Shown piece by piece: positions 1 through 9,144 of a stretch of 64,000 nucleotides of DNA. The notes under the pieces are model-generated. The model saw only the letters and a list, made by a program, of their open reading frames with translations, did no database searches and had not been told where the DNA came from. The stretch is from Endozoicomonas sp. G2_2 (GTDB lineage Bacteria; Pseudomonadota; Gammaproteobacteria; Nevskiales; Salinisphaeraceae). The stretch covers positions 223,542-287,541 of the forward strand of contig NZ_JAGHQU010000005.1 of assembly GCF_017744135.1 (NCBI RefSeq), in the 5' to 3' direction. The stretch's first letter is position 1. Each line of letters opens with the position of its first letter. The position numbers and the translations under genes are program-made.

Positions 1-1
1 G

Positions 2-343
2 CTGCGTCAGCCGGCCTACAACGCGCGGCTGCGCATCGACCTCGGTGGCGTGCTGAAGGCCGGCCGACTCGCCGACGTGCTCACCCCGTTGCTGCAACAT
101 CCGCAGTTCTTCGATCGCATGCGCTATGCCAGCGCGTATCCCGATCCGGCCCTGGCGCATGCGATCGATCCGGCACGCCTGGCGGATCACGACTTCCTCG
201 ACCCTGCGCTGGTCGAGCCGCTGCGCGCGATCTACGACGTGAATCCGTTGCTGTTCGCGCTGGTCACGCTGCGCCATGTGCGGCTGCCGACGACGGGGCT
301 GCATTTTCCCGCGTCGGTCTTCACACAGGAAAGCGGGTCATGA
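2..343 (+). CDS. 3' end of an unrecognised gene (5' end outside window)
   Basis: This frame is open from the first bases of the window and ends at a TGA at 341-343, giving at least 113 residues. It is therefore the C-terminal part of a longer protein. The visible part looks helical and Leu/Ala/Pro-rich, with no membrane segment and no motif I recognise; it ends in FTQESGS. A GTG at 50 could open a shorter version, but nothing favours it as a real start. The gene reads in the same direction as the phosphatase genes that follow 67 bp later. A hairpin in that gap suggests a separate expression unit. Function unknown. Confidence 0.5.
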   Translation: MRQPAYNARLRIDLGGVLKAGRLADVLTPLLQHPQFFDRMRYASAYPDPALAHAIDPARLADHDFLDPALVEPLRAIYDVNPLLFALVTLRHVRLPTTGLHFPASVFTQESGS

Positions 344-365
344 AGGCTTAACAGCGGCGATCGAA

Positions 366-402
366 CCTGACCCGACCATCCTTCGTTATCGGGTCAGGGG
401 AG
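366..402 (+). promoter_or_regulatory. Perfect 10-bp inverted repeat touching the ribosome binding site of the first phoD
   Basis: CCTGACCCGA (366-375) and TCGGGTCAGG (389-398) are exact complements separated by 13 nt. The 3' arm runs into the GGGGAG that should be the Shine-Dalgarno sequence (397-402) for the ATG at 410. No T tract follows, so this is not a standard intrinsic terminator. It could be a translational control hairpin or a protein-binding operator. Seen in sequence; the role is inferred. Confidence 0.5.
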
Positions 403-409
403 ATACGCC

Positions 410-2179
410 ATGGGTCAGCCGGACAGCAAGCGTGGCAACGCCTGGGCGCCACAGTCGCGTCGATCGTTTCTGCGCCGCGCGGGATTTGCGGGGAGCGCGG
501 CCCTTTCGCTCGTCGGTCTGTCGGCCTGCAGCGACGACGGCAAGTCGCGCACGCGGCGCACGCCGGGCAGCAGTGTCGACGTGTTCGCCCACGGCGTGGC
601 CAGTGGTGACCCGCTGGCCGATCGCGTGATGCTCTGGAGCCGCGTCACGCCCGCTGCCGAGGGCGATGTCAGCGTCAACTGGACGTTGTCCGAGTCGCCC
701 GACATGAGCGACGTACTGCGCAGTGGCACCGTTGTGACCGGCGCGGCGCGCGACTACACGGTCAAGGTCGATGCCACCGGCCTGGCCGCTGGGCGGACGT
801 ACTACTACCGCTTCGAGGCCCTGGGCGAGACCTCGCCCATCGGGCGGACCCGAACGCTGCCGGCGGCCGGCGTGGATCGGCTGCGCATCGCGGTGCTGTC
901 CTGCTCGAACTACCCGTTCGGCTTCTTCAATGTCTATGCGCGGGTCGCGGCGCGCGCGGACCTCGATCTGGTGCTGCATCTGGGCGATTACATCTACGAA
1001 TATCCCGGTCGCGGCGTGTCGGCCGAAGAAAACCCCGACGAGTACGGCGACGGCCGCCCGCTGGGGCGTGCGCCGGAGCCGCCCTACGAAATCGTGACGC
1101 TCGAGGACTACCGCACCCGCCACGCCTGCTACAAGACCGACCCGGACCTGCAGGAAGTCCATCGCCAGCATCCGATGATCGCGGTCTGGGACGATCACGA
1201 ATCGACCAACAACAGCTGGCGCGACGGTGCACAGAACCACGACTCCGATAGCGGTGAAGGTGCGTGGCGCGAGCGCGAGGCGGTCTCCATCCAGGCTTAT
1301 TACGAGTGGCTGCCGATCCGCGAGGTGGCGGCGGACAACCCCGAACGCATCTACCGCGGCTTCGACCTCGGCGACCTGGTGTCGCTGTCGATGCTCGACA
1401 CGCGCCTGATCGGTCGCGATGAACAGCTGGCGCCGAACGTCGAGCAGGGTTTCACCGACACCGGCGCCTATGCCGACGCCGGGCGTACGCTCATCGATGC
1501 CGCGCAGCGTGACTGGCTGAGCGAGCGCCTGAACAACGGCAACGCGACCTGGCATCTGCTCGGTCAGCAGGTGATGTTCGGCCAGCTCAAGATTCTGGGC
1601 GCGCCGAACGCCAGCAATACCGACAATTCGGGCGGCCAGGGCGGCGTGTTCCTGAACCCCGATCAATGGGACGGCTATCCGCGGGCCCGCGAGGCGATCT
1701 GGGACATTATCCGCGGCGGGCAGGCCGCGCCCAATGTCGCGATCGACAACGTGGTGGTGCTGACCGGCGATATCCATACCTCCTGGGCGATGGATATCAC
1801 CGAGGATCCGAACAATCCGGGCACCTACGACCCGGATACCGGCATGGGGTCGATGGGCGTGGAGTTCGTCACCACGTCCGTGACCTCGCCGGGCAGCGAT
1901 GCCGAACCGGCCGCGATCATGAGCCAGAACCCGCACATGAAGTATGTGGAGCTGGCCAGCCGCGGGTATCTTCTGCTCGATATCACGCCGGCGCGTATGC
2001 AGGCGGAATGGTGGTATGTCGACGACATCGAAAGCCGCAACGACACGGAACGATTCGCCGCGGCCTGGCAGGTGCGTGCCGGCGAGAACCACGTGGTCGC
2101 GGCCGATGCCGCCAGCACGCCGAAGGGTGAGGCGCCGCTGCCGGCGCCGGCAGCCAGCCGTGCGGTCGGCGGTCGCTAG
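410..2179 (+). CDS. phoD: PhoD-like alkaline phosphatase, Tat-exported lipoprotein
   Basis: The 589-residue protein begins with a twin-arginine motif (SRRSFLRR, residues 16-23) and a hydrophobic stretch ending in the lipobox LSAC (Cys40), so it should be exported folded and lipid-anchored. The PhoD N-terminal domain follows (HGVASGDP, about 61-68), then the metallophosphatase domain with LGDYIYEY (about 191-198), VWDDHES (about 259-265) and GDIHTSW (about 453-459), which hold the expected metal ligands. PhoD enzymes are Ca/Fe-dependent phosphodiesterases/monoesterases that release phosphate from organic esters in the periplasm. The ATG at 410 has GGGGAG 7 nt upstream. It is first of three related genes. 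Substrate cannot be told from sequence. Confidence 0.9.
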   Translation: MGQPDSKRGNAWAPQSRRSFLRRAGFAGSAALSLVGLSACSDDGKSRTRRTPGSSVDVFAHGVASGDPLADRVMLWSRVTPAAEGDVSVNWTLSESPDMSDVLRSGTVVTGAARDYTVKVDATGLAAGRTYYYRFEALGETSPIGRTRTLPAAGVDRLRIAVLSCSNYPFGFFNVYARVAARADLDLVLHLGDYIYEYPGRGVSAEENPDEYGDGRPLGRAPEPPYEIVTLEDYRTRHACYKTDPDLQEVHRQHPMIAVWDDHESTNNSWRDGAQNHDSDSGEGAWREREAVSIQAYYEWLPIREVAADNPERIYRGFDLGDLVSLSMLDTRLIGRDEQLAPNVEQGFTDTGAYADAGRTLIDAAQRDWLSERLNNGNATWHLLGQQVMFGQLKILGAPNASNTDNSGGQGGVFLNPDQWDGYPRAREAIWDIIRGGQAAPNVAIDNVVVLTGDIHTSWAMDITEDPNNPGTYDPDTGMGSMGVEFVTTSVTSPGSDAEPAAIMSQNPHMKYVELASRGYLLLDITPARMQAEWWYVDDIESRNDTERFAAAWQVRAGENHVVAADAASTPKGEAPLPAPAASRAVGGR

Positions 2180-2233
2180 GCCGTTATAAGCGGCGTTCCG
2201 GGTCCGCTATTTCGGCATCGATTTAAGGAAAAG

Positions 2234-2256
2234 ATGTCATTTCACAGTAGCGTCAT
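2234..2256 (+). promoter_or_regulatory. Weak Pho-box-like sequence upstream of the phoX-like gene
   Basis: ATGTCAT at 2234-2240 matches six of seven bases of a PhoB half-site (CTGTCAT). A further GTCAT lies at 2252-2256, but spacing and second half-site match poorly. The gap 2180-2309 is the only place for a promoter inside the phosphatase cluster. Offered only as a lead. Confidence 0.2.
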
Positions 2257-2309
2257 ATGGGCGGGCTAGTTTTTCCCGGACAAGACTTCGATTCGGTACG
2301 GGGGAAATC

Positions 2310-3755
2310 ATGGTCAAGCTCGTTGCGGCACGGCCGCACGATCCGGCGCGTCGTCGTTTGTTGCTGCAAAGTCTCAGCGGTGCCGGTCTGTTGGTTACCG
2401 GAAGCCTGCTCAGCGGCTGCAGCGATGGCGATGCCGCGGTCAACCTGGGGAACGGGGGCACGAGCAGTGGCTCGGACGGCGGCGGCACGGTGCGCCCGTC
2501 CATGCCGGACGGCGGGTCGTCGCCCTCGCCGATCAGCCAGCTCGGCGCGCTCGGCGAGCCGGACGCCAACGGGTTGCGACTGCCCGAAGGCTTCACGTCG
2601 CGGGTGATCGCGCGCGCGGGCGAGGCGCCCTATGGCGGCTCTCCCTATCGGTGGCACATCTTTCCCGACGGCGGCGCGACGTATGCGCTCGAGGACGGCG
2701 GCTGGGTCTATGTCTCGAACAGCGAGTTCATTCCCGGCGGTGTCGGCGCACTGCGTTTCGACGCCGCCGGCGAGATCGTCGATGCCTACGCGATTCAGAC
2801 CGGCACCATTCTCAACTGTGCCGGCGGGCCCACGCCCTGGGGCACCTGGCTGACCTGCGAGGAATACGAGGGCGGCCATGTGTTCGAGTGCGATCCGCGG
2901 GGCAATGGATCGACCGCGTATCTGTCCAACATCAAGCGCGCGCTGGGCACCTTCAACCACGAAGCCGCGGCTATCGACCCGGTCAACGGCATCGTCTATC
3001 TCACCGAAGACGATGCCGACGGTGGCTTCTATCGGTTTGTCTGCGATGCCTATCCGTCGCTGGACAGCGGCACGCTGCAGATTGCCGAAGTCGTGGGCGA
3101 CGACCCCATGACCCGGCGGCCGGTCATCTGGCACGACGTGCCGCAGCCGAACCCGCAGCTGGCCGTGGTCAACGAGGCCACGCTCGCCGCCAATGAGGCG
3201 CTGCGCGAGATTCCCGGTCTGGGCGAGGCGATCGCCAACGGGCTGGAAAACGTCAATCTCGTGGTCGGCACGCCGACCCGGCAGCAGGTCGAGGCGGCCA
3301 CGCCGTTCGATGGCGGCGAGGGCATCTGGTATCACGAGGCCATCGTGTTCTTCACCACCAAGGGCGACAACCGCGTCTGGGCCTACGACACCACGACCGA
3401 CTCGATCGAAATCATCTACGACGACGATCTGTTCGAGGACGCGATCCTCACCGGTGTGGACAACGTCACCATCTCCCCGCTGGGCGATATCCTGGTCGCC
3501 GAGGACGGCGGCGACATGCAGATCGTGGCGATCACGCCCGAGCGCGAGGTGCTGCCGGTGGTGCAGGTCGTTAACCAGGACGGCTCCGAGATCACCGGGC
3601 CGGCGTTTTCGCCCGACGGACGGCGCCTGTACTTCTCCAGTCAGCGTGGTAACGCCGCGGCCGGCGACCAGGCAGCCTCCGACGGCGGGCAGGGCATCAC
3701 CTACGAGATTGCCGGCGTGGGCGACAGGCGCTTCTTCACGCCGGCGGCCTCGTGA
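2310..3755 (+). CDS. PhoX-like (DUF839) phosphatase, predicted Tat lipoprotein
   Basis: The 481-residue protein starts with a basic segment ARRRLLLQ (about 13-20), a hydrophobic stretch and the lipobox LSGC, so it is probably a Tat-exported lipoprotein. The body is the DUF839/PhoX beta-propeller: WLTCEEYEGG, GTFNHEAAAI, YLTEDDADGGFYRF and LVAEDGGD carry the acidic residues that bind Ca and Fe in PhoX enzymes. It is shorter than typical PhoX proteins of about 600 residues, so PhoX activity is likely but not certain. The ATG at 2310 follows GGGGGAAA. Its stop overlaps the GTG start of the next gene, so the two are probably translationally coupled. Confidence 0.8.
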   Translation: MVKLVAARPHDPARRRLLLQSLSGAGLLVTGSLLSGCSDGDAAVNLGNGGTSSGSDGGGTVRPSMPDGGSSPSPISQLGALGEPDANGLRLPEGFTSRVIARAGEAPYGGSPYRWHIFPDGGATYALEDGGWVYVSNSEFIPGGVGALRFDAAGEIVDAYAIQTGTILNCAGGPTPWGTWLTCEEYEGGHVFECDPRGNGSTAYLSNIKRALGTFNHEAAAIDPVNGIVYLTEDDADGGFYRFVCDAYPSLDSGTLQIAEVVGDDPMTRRPVIWHDVPQPNPQLAVVNEATLAANEALREIPGLGEAIANGLENVNLVVGTPTRQQVEAATPFDGGEGIWYHEAIVFFTTKGDNRVWAYDTTTDSIEIIYDDDLFEDAILTGVDNVTISPLGDILVAEDGGDMQIVAITPEREVLPVVQVVNQDGSEITGPAFSPDGRRLYFSSQRGNAAAGDQAASDGGQGITYEIAGVGDRRFFTPAAS

Positions 3756-5527
3756 GCCCGCCGCGCGATCCGAAAGCCTATTCGCCGTCGCGGCGCGGTT
3801 TCCTGCGCCGCGTGGGCATGGCCGGCTCGACGCTGGCGGCCACGCCCTGGCTGGCCGCCTGTAGTGACGATACGGCTGTCGCATTCGCGCCTGCACCCGA
3901 AGACGGTCGCGATCCTGCCGAGCAGACGCCGGACACGGCGCCGGAAACCGCGGACGTCGCGGTGCGTTTCGAGCACGGCGTGGCCAGCGGCGATCCGCTG
4001 CCGGACGCGGTCATGCTCTGGACCCGCGTCACTCCGGCCGCGCCCACGACATTGCCCGTTGCGGGTCGCTATGTCGTCGCCCGGGATGCCGGCATGGCCG
4101 ATATCGTGGTCGCGGGCGACTTTCTGACTGACGCCGATCGTGATTTCACGGTGAAGATCGACTGCGCGGGCCTCGACGCCGGCCAGACTTACTATTACGG
4201 CTTCGTGGTGAACGGCGTGCGGTCGCCCATCGGTCGCACGCGCACCGCGCCGATCGGCCCGGTCGATCGTCTGCGTATCGCCTTTACGTCCTGCTCGCAG
4301 TACACCGACGGCTATTTCAACGTCTACGGCGCGATCGCCAGGCGCGACGATCTGGATGTCGTGCTGCATCTGGGCGACTACATTTACGAGTACGGCAGTG
4401 CAGGCATCGACGGGCGCGATCACGAGCCCGCCCGCGAAATCGTTTCGCTGGCCGACTATCGACAGCGGCATGCCCAGTACAAGCGGGATCCGGACCTGCA
4501 GGCCCTGCATGCCGCACACCCGATGATCGTGGTCTGGGACGATCACGAATCGACCAACGACAGTTGGGCCAACGGGGCAGACAATCACCAGCCGGATACG
4601 GAAGGCGACTGGGCGTCGCGCAAGGCGCGGGCGATCCGTGCCTATTACGAGTGGCTGCCGATCGGGGCCGTGGACCCCGATCGTCCCGAGCGCATCTATC
4701 GCCGCTTCGCCTACGGCGACCTGGTCGACCTGATCATGCTCGACACGCGTCTGGTCGGCCGTGATCAGCAGGCGTCGAGCCCGGCGGATGCCGCCACGAT
4801 CGGCGATGAAAGCCGCACGATGCTGGGTTTCGAACAGGAGGCCTGGCTCAACGGCGCGCTCGCCCGTTCGACGGCGCAATGGAAGCTGCTGGGGCAGCAG
4901 GTGATGTTCATGCCGCTACGGCTGGGCCTGCCGCGGCTGCTGGAACTCGATCTGCTGCCGTCGCTGAACGAAAAGCTGTCACTGCTTACCGACGGCGGCG
5001 TTGCGATCAATGTCGATCAGTGGGACGGTTATCCGGCAGCACGCGATCGCATCATCGATCAGCTGCGTATTCAGGGGCTCGACGATGTCGTCGTACTGGC
5101 GGGCGATATCCATACCGCCTGGGCACAGGACGTGACCGAAGACCCGAACAATCCGCTGGTCTACAACCCGGTCACGGGCGAGGGCTCGCGCGCGGTGGAG
5201 TTCGTCAGCCCGTCGGTGACGTCGAGCGGCCTGCCGGAGCTGCAGCCGGTGCGCGACAGTATTCGCCTGCTCAACCCGCACATGAAATACGTGGATCTCG
5301 AGAATCACGGCTATGTGCTGCTCGATATCACGCCGCAGCGGCTACAGGGCGAATTCTGGTATGTCGATACCGTTCTCGCGCGCAACAGCGACGAACGGCG
5401 GGCGGCCGCGTTCGCCACGGACGCGGGGGCCAACCGTCTGCGGGCGGTCGATGTGCCGGACGCCGAAGCCGGCGCCGGCGCGGCCAGCAGCCGACTGCCG
5501 CCCGTACCGGCAGCGGACGCCGGCTGA
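3752..5527 (+). CDS. phoD: Second PhoD-like alkaline phosphatase, Tat-exported lipoprotein
   Basis: The 591-residue protein is a paralogue of the PhoD at 410, with the same order of motifs: SRRGFLRRVG near residues 12-21, lipobox LAAC, HGVASGDP, LGDYIYEY, VWDDHESTND and GDIHTAW. It differs in the region before the last motif, where an insertion includes LLELDLLPSLNEKLSLL. The GTG start at 3752 overlaps the preceding TGA (GTGA), which argues for coupling with the PhoX-like gene. A strong bidirectional terminator follows. Keeping two divergent copies may reflect different substrates; that is inference. Confidence 0.9.
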   Translation: MSPPRDPKAYSPSRRGFLRRVGMAGSTLAATPWLAACSDDTAVAFAPAPEDGRDPAEQTPDTAPETADVAVRFEHGVASGDPLPDAVMLWTRVTPAAPTTLPVAGRYVVARDAGMADIVVAGDFLTDADRDFTVKIDCAGLDAGQTYYYGFVVNGVRSPIGRTRTAPIGPVDRLRIAFTSCSQYTDGYFNVYGAIARRDDLDVVLHLGDYIYEYGSAGIDGRDHEPAREIVSLADYRQRHAQYKRDPDLQALHAAHPMIVVWDDHESTNDSWANGADNHQPDTEGDWASRKARAIRAYYEWLPIGAVDPDRPERIYRRFAYGDLVDLIMLDTRLVGRDQQASSPADAATIGDESRTMLGFEQEAWLNGALARSTAQWKLLGQQVMFMPLRLGLPRLLELDLLPSLNEKLSLLTDGGVAINVDQWDGYPAARDRIIDQLRIQGLDDVVVLAGDIHTAWAQDVTEDPNNPLVYNPVTGEGSRAVEFVSPSVTSSGLPELQPVRDSIRLLNPHMKYVDLENHGYVLLDITPQRLQGEFWYVDTVLARNSDERRAAAFATDAGANRLRAVDVPDAEAGAGAASSRLPPVPAADAG

Positions 5528-5548
5528 CGGCGCCGCCGAAGACCGGCC

Positions 5549-5578
5549 AAAAAAAAGCCGCCCGATCAGGCGGCTTTT
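5549..5578. terminator. Bidirectional rho-independent terminator between phoD and the RRM gene
   Basis: GCCGCC (5557-5562) and GGCGGC (5569-5574) flank a 6-nt loop. An A tract lies on the left (5549-5556) and TTTT on the right, so the hairpin can serve both convergent transcripts. Confidence 0.85.
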
Positions 5579-5602
5579 CTTGTTCTTCGCGAACGGTCGC
5601 TC

Positions 5603-5875
5603 TTAGAAGCGACGCGGACCGCGGGGACGGTCGTCGCGCGGACGCGCTTCGTTCACCCGCAGGGTGCGACCACCCAGGTCCTTGTTGTTCATGCCTTCGA
5701 TGGCTTCCTTGGCGGCGCTGTCGTCCGGCATTTCCACGAAGCCGAAGCCGCGCGAACGGCCGGTCTCGCGATCCATGATCACCTTGGCCGACGACACTTC
5801 ACCGAACGCCTCGAAGGCGCCACGGAGTTCGTCGTCATTGGTGTTCCACGACAGGTTGCCCACGTAAATATTCAT
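5603..5875 (-). CDS. Small RNA-binding protein with one RRM domain
   Basis: The 90-residue protein is a single RNA recognition motif: RNP2 is IYVGNL (residues 3-8) and RNP1 is RGFGFVEM (about 43-50), followed by a short Arg/Pro-rich tail ending DDRPRGPRRF. Such one-domain proteins occur in cyanobacteria and many proteobacteria and bind RNA; several are cold-responsive, and their targets are usually unknown. The gene is monocistronic, ends at the bidirectional terminator, and has an A+T-rich upstream region of nearly 200 bp (5876-6068). That region could hold its promoter and a long untranslated leader, as in many cold-shock genes. Confidence 0.92.
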   Translation of the reverse strand: MNIYVGNLSWNTNDDELRGAFEAFGEVSSAKVIMDRETGRSRGFGFVEMPDDSAAKEAIEGMNNKDLGGRTLRVNEARPRDDRPRGPRRF

Positions 5876-6068
5876 CTCGACTGATCCTAGCGATACCGTG
5901 TCATTATTTCTGAAAAACCGTACGGACTCGTCAACGACACCAAACTAAGACCAACGGAGAACGGCTAAGCCGTACAAATCCGAGTCTACATATTTTTTCC
6001 GCCGTGCAATAGCTCAAGACGAAAAATATTTCAAGTTTTGACGTTCATCACGCCAGACTTGCGGCAGG

Positions 6069-6842
6069 CTAGCTGCAGTTCGTCTTGTTCGGCGCCTGCT
6101 GGTAGAGCTGCATCGCCTGATTCATATGACTTTGCAGGTTGTTGATGCGGGTCTCGTTCGAAGGGTGGGTCGACATGAATTCCGCCGGCTTCTCGCCGCC
6201 GGCCGCGGCCATGTTCTGCCACAAAGCCACGGATTCGCGCGGATCGAAGCCGGCCCGTGCCATCAGTTCCAGCCCCACGGTGTCGGCTTCGCTTTCCTGA
6301 GCGCGCGAGAACGGCAGCAGAATGCCGACCTGAGCGCCGAGGCCGAGCGCGGACATCACCGCCTGGCTGCCGGCGCCACCGCCGGAACCGCCGAGAAAGG
6401 CGGATACGACCTGGAGGCCGCCCTGGGTGGCCGCCTGCTGGGACACCCGCTCGTTGCCGTGCTCGGCCAGTACATGGCCGACTTCATGCGCGATGACCGT
6501 TGCCAGTTGATCGTCGGTTTGGGCGACATCCAGCAGTCCGGAGTAGACGCCGATCTTGCCTCCGGGCAGTGCGAACGCATTGACCTGATCGCTGTTGAAG
6601 ACCACGACTTCCCAGGTGCCGCCGGTTACATCGGTAATGGCGTCGGCGACACAGCCTACGTAGTTATTGACGGACGAGCCGTTGGCGACCGGCGTCTGAC
6701 TTTTCATTTCCTGAAAGCTCTGGGCGCCCATCTCGGCCAGGCGCTGCTCGGAAAACAGCTTGAGCTGATTACGCCCGGTGGGGGAAGTCGCGCAGCCCAC
6801 CAGTACGAGCAGAATCAGCGCAGGCGTGATGAGTCGATGCAT
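6069..6842 (-). CDS. M48-family zinc metalloprotease lipoprotein
   Basis: From the ATG at 6842 the protein is 257 residues and opens with a lipoprotein signal whose lipobox is LVGC, so it is probably an outer-membrane-facing lipoprotein. The zinc motif HEVGHVLAEH (HExxH) and a downstream EAD (third ligand, QESEADTVGLELMA) identify the M48 family, related to LoiP/YcaL. These cleave misfolded envelope proteins. An upstream in-frame start at 6932 would add 30 residues before the signal peptide and is unlikely. The C-terminal MSTHPSNETRIN is typical of the family. Confidence 0.9.
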   Translation of the reverse strand: MHRLITPALILLVLVGCATSPTGRNQLKLFSEQRLAEMGAQSFQEMKSQTPVANGSSVNNYVGCVADAITDVTGGTWEVVVFNSDQVNAFALPGGKIGVYSGLLDVAQTDDQLATVIAHEVGHVLAEHGNERVSQQAATQGGLQVVSAFLGGSGGGAGSQAVMSALGLGAQVGILLPFSRAQESEADTVGLELMARAGFDPRESVALWQNMAAAGGEKPAEFMSTHPSNETRINNLQSHMNQAMQLYQQAPNKTNCS

Positions 6843-6960
6843 GGTCTGGAATCTCCCGGTCGGTCGGCGCGAGCCGACGGACTGTCTACTCTCGTTACCG
6901 CCTATTCTAGGCACTTCGCCTTTCGGGCGCATTAACGCACGACGCCGCTGGGGCCTTGGT

Positions 6961-6966
6961 TACAAT
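6961..6966 (+). promoter_or_regulatory. -10-like TACAAT placed for a leaderless uvrD transcript
   Basis: TACAAT (6961-6966) ends 7 nt before the ATG at 6974, so transcription would begin at or next to the start codon. No clear -35 hexamer is visible and no Shine-Dalgarno sequence precedes the ATG. Confidence 0.4.
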
Positions 6967-6973
6967 GCGCGCC

Positions 6974-9133
6974 ATGGACGACGTATCGACGATTCTCGAA
7001 CCCCTGAACGAAGCCCAGCGCGAAGCGGTGGGTGCGCCGCCCGGGCACATGCGCGTGCTTGCCGGCGCCGGCTCCGGCAAGACCCGTGTGCTCATTCATC
7101 GCATTGCCTGGCTGATTGGCGTGGAAGGCGTGGCCCCGCAATCGATTCTGGCGGTGACCTTCACCAACAAGGCCGCCGGCGAAATGCGCGCGCGCCTGGA
7201 GCCGATGCTGCGGGTGCCGGCGCGGGCGATGTGGGTCGGTACCTTCCACGGCATCGCGCATCGGCTGCTGCGCCTGCACTACAAGGAAGCGAAGCTGCCG
7301 CAGGCGTTCCAGATCATCGATGCCGACGATCAGTACCGGCTCGTGCGCCGCACGCTCAAGAATCTGGAAATGGACGAGCAGCGCTGGCCGCCGCGCCAGA
7401 TGCAGGGCTTCATCAACAGCTGCAAGGAAGCTGCCGAGCGCCCGCGCGACCTGGCCGATACCGGCGACTATGCTAGAAGTCAGATGATTCGGGTCTATCA
7501 GGCCTACGAGAACGCGCGCGAGGCCGCCGGCCTGGTCGATTTCCCGGAGCTGCTGCTGCGCGCCTTCGAGACCTGCCGCGACAACGCGGATCTGCTGGCG
7601 CACTATCGCCGCCGCTTCAGTCATATCCTGGTCGACGAATTCCAGGACACCAACGCCCTGCAGTACGCCTGGATACGGCTGTTGGCCGGCACCAACGGCA
7701 AGGTGTTCATCGTCGGCGACGACGACCAGTCGATCTATTCCTGGCGCGGCGCGCGGGTGGACAACATCCTGCGCTTCGAAGACGACTTCAAGGACACGGC
7801 CACGGTTCGCCTGGAGCAGAACTATCGCTCCACCGGCACCATCCTCGGCGCGGCGAACGGCCTGATCGGCCACAATCTCTCGCGTCTGGGCAAGGAGCTG
7901 TGGACGGCCGGCAGCGACGGTGAGCCGATCGATGTCTACGCCGCGTTCAACGAATACGACGAAGCCCAGCACGTCGTCACGCGCATTCAGAACTGGATCG
8001 CCGAGGGCGGCAAACGTTCGGATATCGCCATTCTCTATCGTTCCAACGCCCAGTCGCGGGTGCTCGAGGAGCGGCTGATCGCGGCCGAGATCTCCTACCG
8101 CATCTATGGCGGCCAGAAGTTCTTCGAGCGCGCCGAGATCAAGGACGCGCTGGCCTATATGCGCCTGCTGCAATCGCGCGCCGACGACGCCGCCTTCGAG
8201 CGCATCGTGAACACGCCGACGCGCGGCATCGGTGCGACCACGGTCGACAAGATCCGCAGCCATGCCCGCGCCGGCGCGATGAGCCTGTGGCAGGCGGCCT
8301 TCGATCTGGCAGAGAACGGCCTGCCCGCCAGGGCCGGCAAGATGGTGATGGCGTTCATCGAGCTTATCGACACGCTCGACGCCGAGATCGAGGGCATGGC
8401 CCTGCATGAGATTGCCGAGAAGGTGATCGTCGCCACCGATCTCAAGGCCCACCACGGCAAGGGCGGCGATGAAAAGGCCGAAGGGCGCAAGGAAAACCTC
8501 GACGAACTGGTCTCGGCCGCGCGCGCCTATACGGCGGACGACGACGAAACCATGGACGAGATCACCCAGTTCTTGGCCTATGCCTCGCTGGAGGCCGGCG
8601 AAAACCAGGCCGGCGAATGGGATGAATCCGTGCAGCTGATGACCTTGCATTCGGCCAAGGGGCTGGAGTTTCCGCTGGTGTTCATGGTCGGTCTCGAGGA
8701 AGGCCTGTTTCCGCATCAGCGCTCGGTCGACGACGACAACGGTCTCGAGGAAGAACGCCGGCTCTGCTACGTGGGCATGACCCGCGCGATGGAGAAGCTG
8801 CATATCTCCCACGCCGAGGTACGGCGCCTGCACGGCAGCGAAAACCTCTGCGCGCCGTCGCGCTTTCTGCGCGAGATTCCGGCCGATTATCTGCGCGAGG
8901 TGCGTCCGCAGGCTGGGATTAGCCAGCCCGTGTTCCGGCCCGGCAGCATCGCCAAGTCCGAACAGCGGGCCGCCGGGTTGTCGCTGGGCCAGCGGGTGGC
9001 GCACAAGAAATTCGGTCAGGGCACCGTGCTGGCGTTCGAGGGCGACGGCGCGCGGGCGCGTATTCAGGTGAATTTCGACGGCGTGGGCAGCAAGTGGCTT
9101 ATCGCCGGGTATGCCAAACTCGATCCGGCATGA
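6974..9133 (+). CDS. uvrD: UvrD/Rep-family DNA helicase (helicase II)
   Basis: The 719-residue superfamily 1A helicase has the Q motif LNEAQREAV, Walker A AGAGSGKT, motif Ia TFTNKAAGEM, motif II VDEFQDTN, motif III GDDDQSIYSWRGA, motif IV QNYRST, motif V TLHSAKGLEF and motif VI YVGMTRA. Length and the C-terminal Tudor-like segment (VAHKKFGQGTVLAFEGDG) favour UvrD over Rep. It unwinds DNA 3'-5' in nucleotide excision and mismatch repair. The ATG at 6974 gives the usual N-terminus; starts at 6956 and 6965 are less likely. It is divergent from the M48 gene. Confidence 0.95.
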   Translation: MDDVSTILEPLNEAQREAVGAPPGHMRVLAGAGSGKTRVLIHRIAWLIGVEGVAPQSILAVTFTNKAAGEMRARLEPMLRVPARAMWVGTFHGIAHRLLRLHYKEAKLPQAFQIIDADDQYRLVRRTLKNLEMDEQRWPPRQMQGFINSCKEAAERPRDLADTGDYARSQMIRVYQAYENAREAAGLVDFPELLLRAFETCRDNADLLAHYRRRFSHILVDEFQDTNALQYAWIRLLAGTNGKVFIVGDDDQSIYSWRGARVDNILRFEDDFKDTATVRLEQNYRSTGTILGAANGLIGHNLSRLGKELWTAGSDGEPIDVYAAFNEYDEAQHVVTRIQNWIAEGGKRSDIAILYRSNAQSRVLEERLIAAEISYRIYGGQKFFERAEIKDALAYMRLLQSRADDAAFERIVNTPTRGIGATTVDKIRSHARAGAMSLWQAAFDLAENGLPARAGKMVMAFIELIDTLDAEIEGMALHEIAEKVIVATDLKAHHGKGGDEKAEGRKENLDELVSAARAYTADDDETMDEITQFLAYASLEAGENQAGEWDESVQLMTLHSAKGLEFPLVFMVGLEEGLFPHQRSVDDDNGLEEERRLCYVGMTRAMEKLHISHAEVRRLHGSENLCAPSRFLREIPADYLREVRPQAGISQPVFRPGSIAKSEQRAAGLSLGQRVAHKKFGQGTVLAFEGDGARARIQVNFDGVGSKWLIAGYAKLDPA

Positions 9134-9144
9134 TCTGAATCGTG

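Noticed and set aside
386..2092. Long antisense open frame across the first phoD
   Set aside because: High GC content keeps antisense frames open. The + strand product has full PhoD motifs, and the antisense frame has none.
2253..3896. Long antisense open frame across the phoX-like gene
   Set aside because: Same reason; Arg/His-rich translation without family features.
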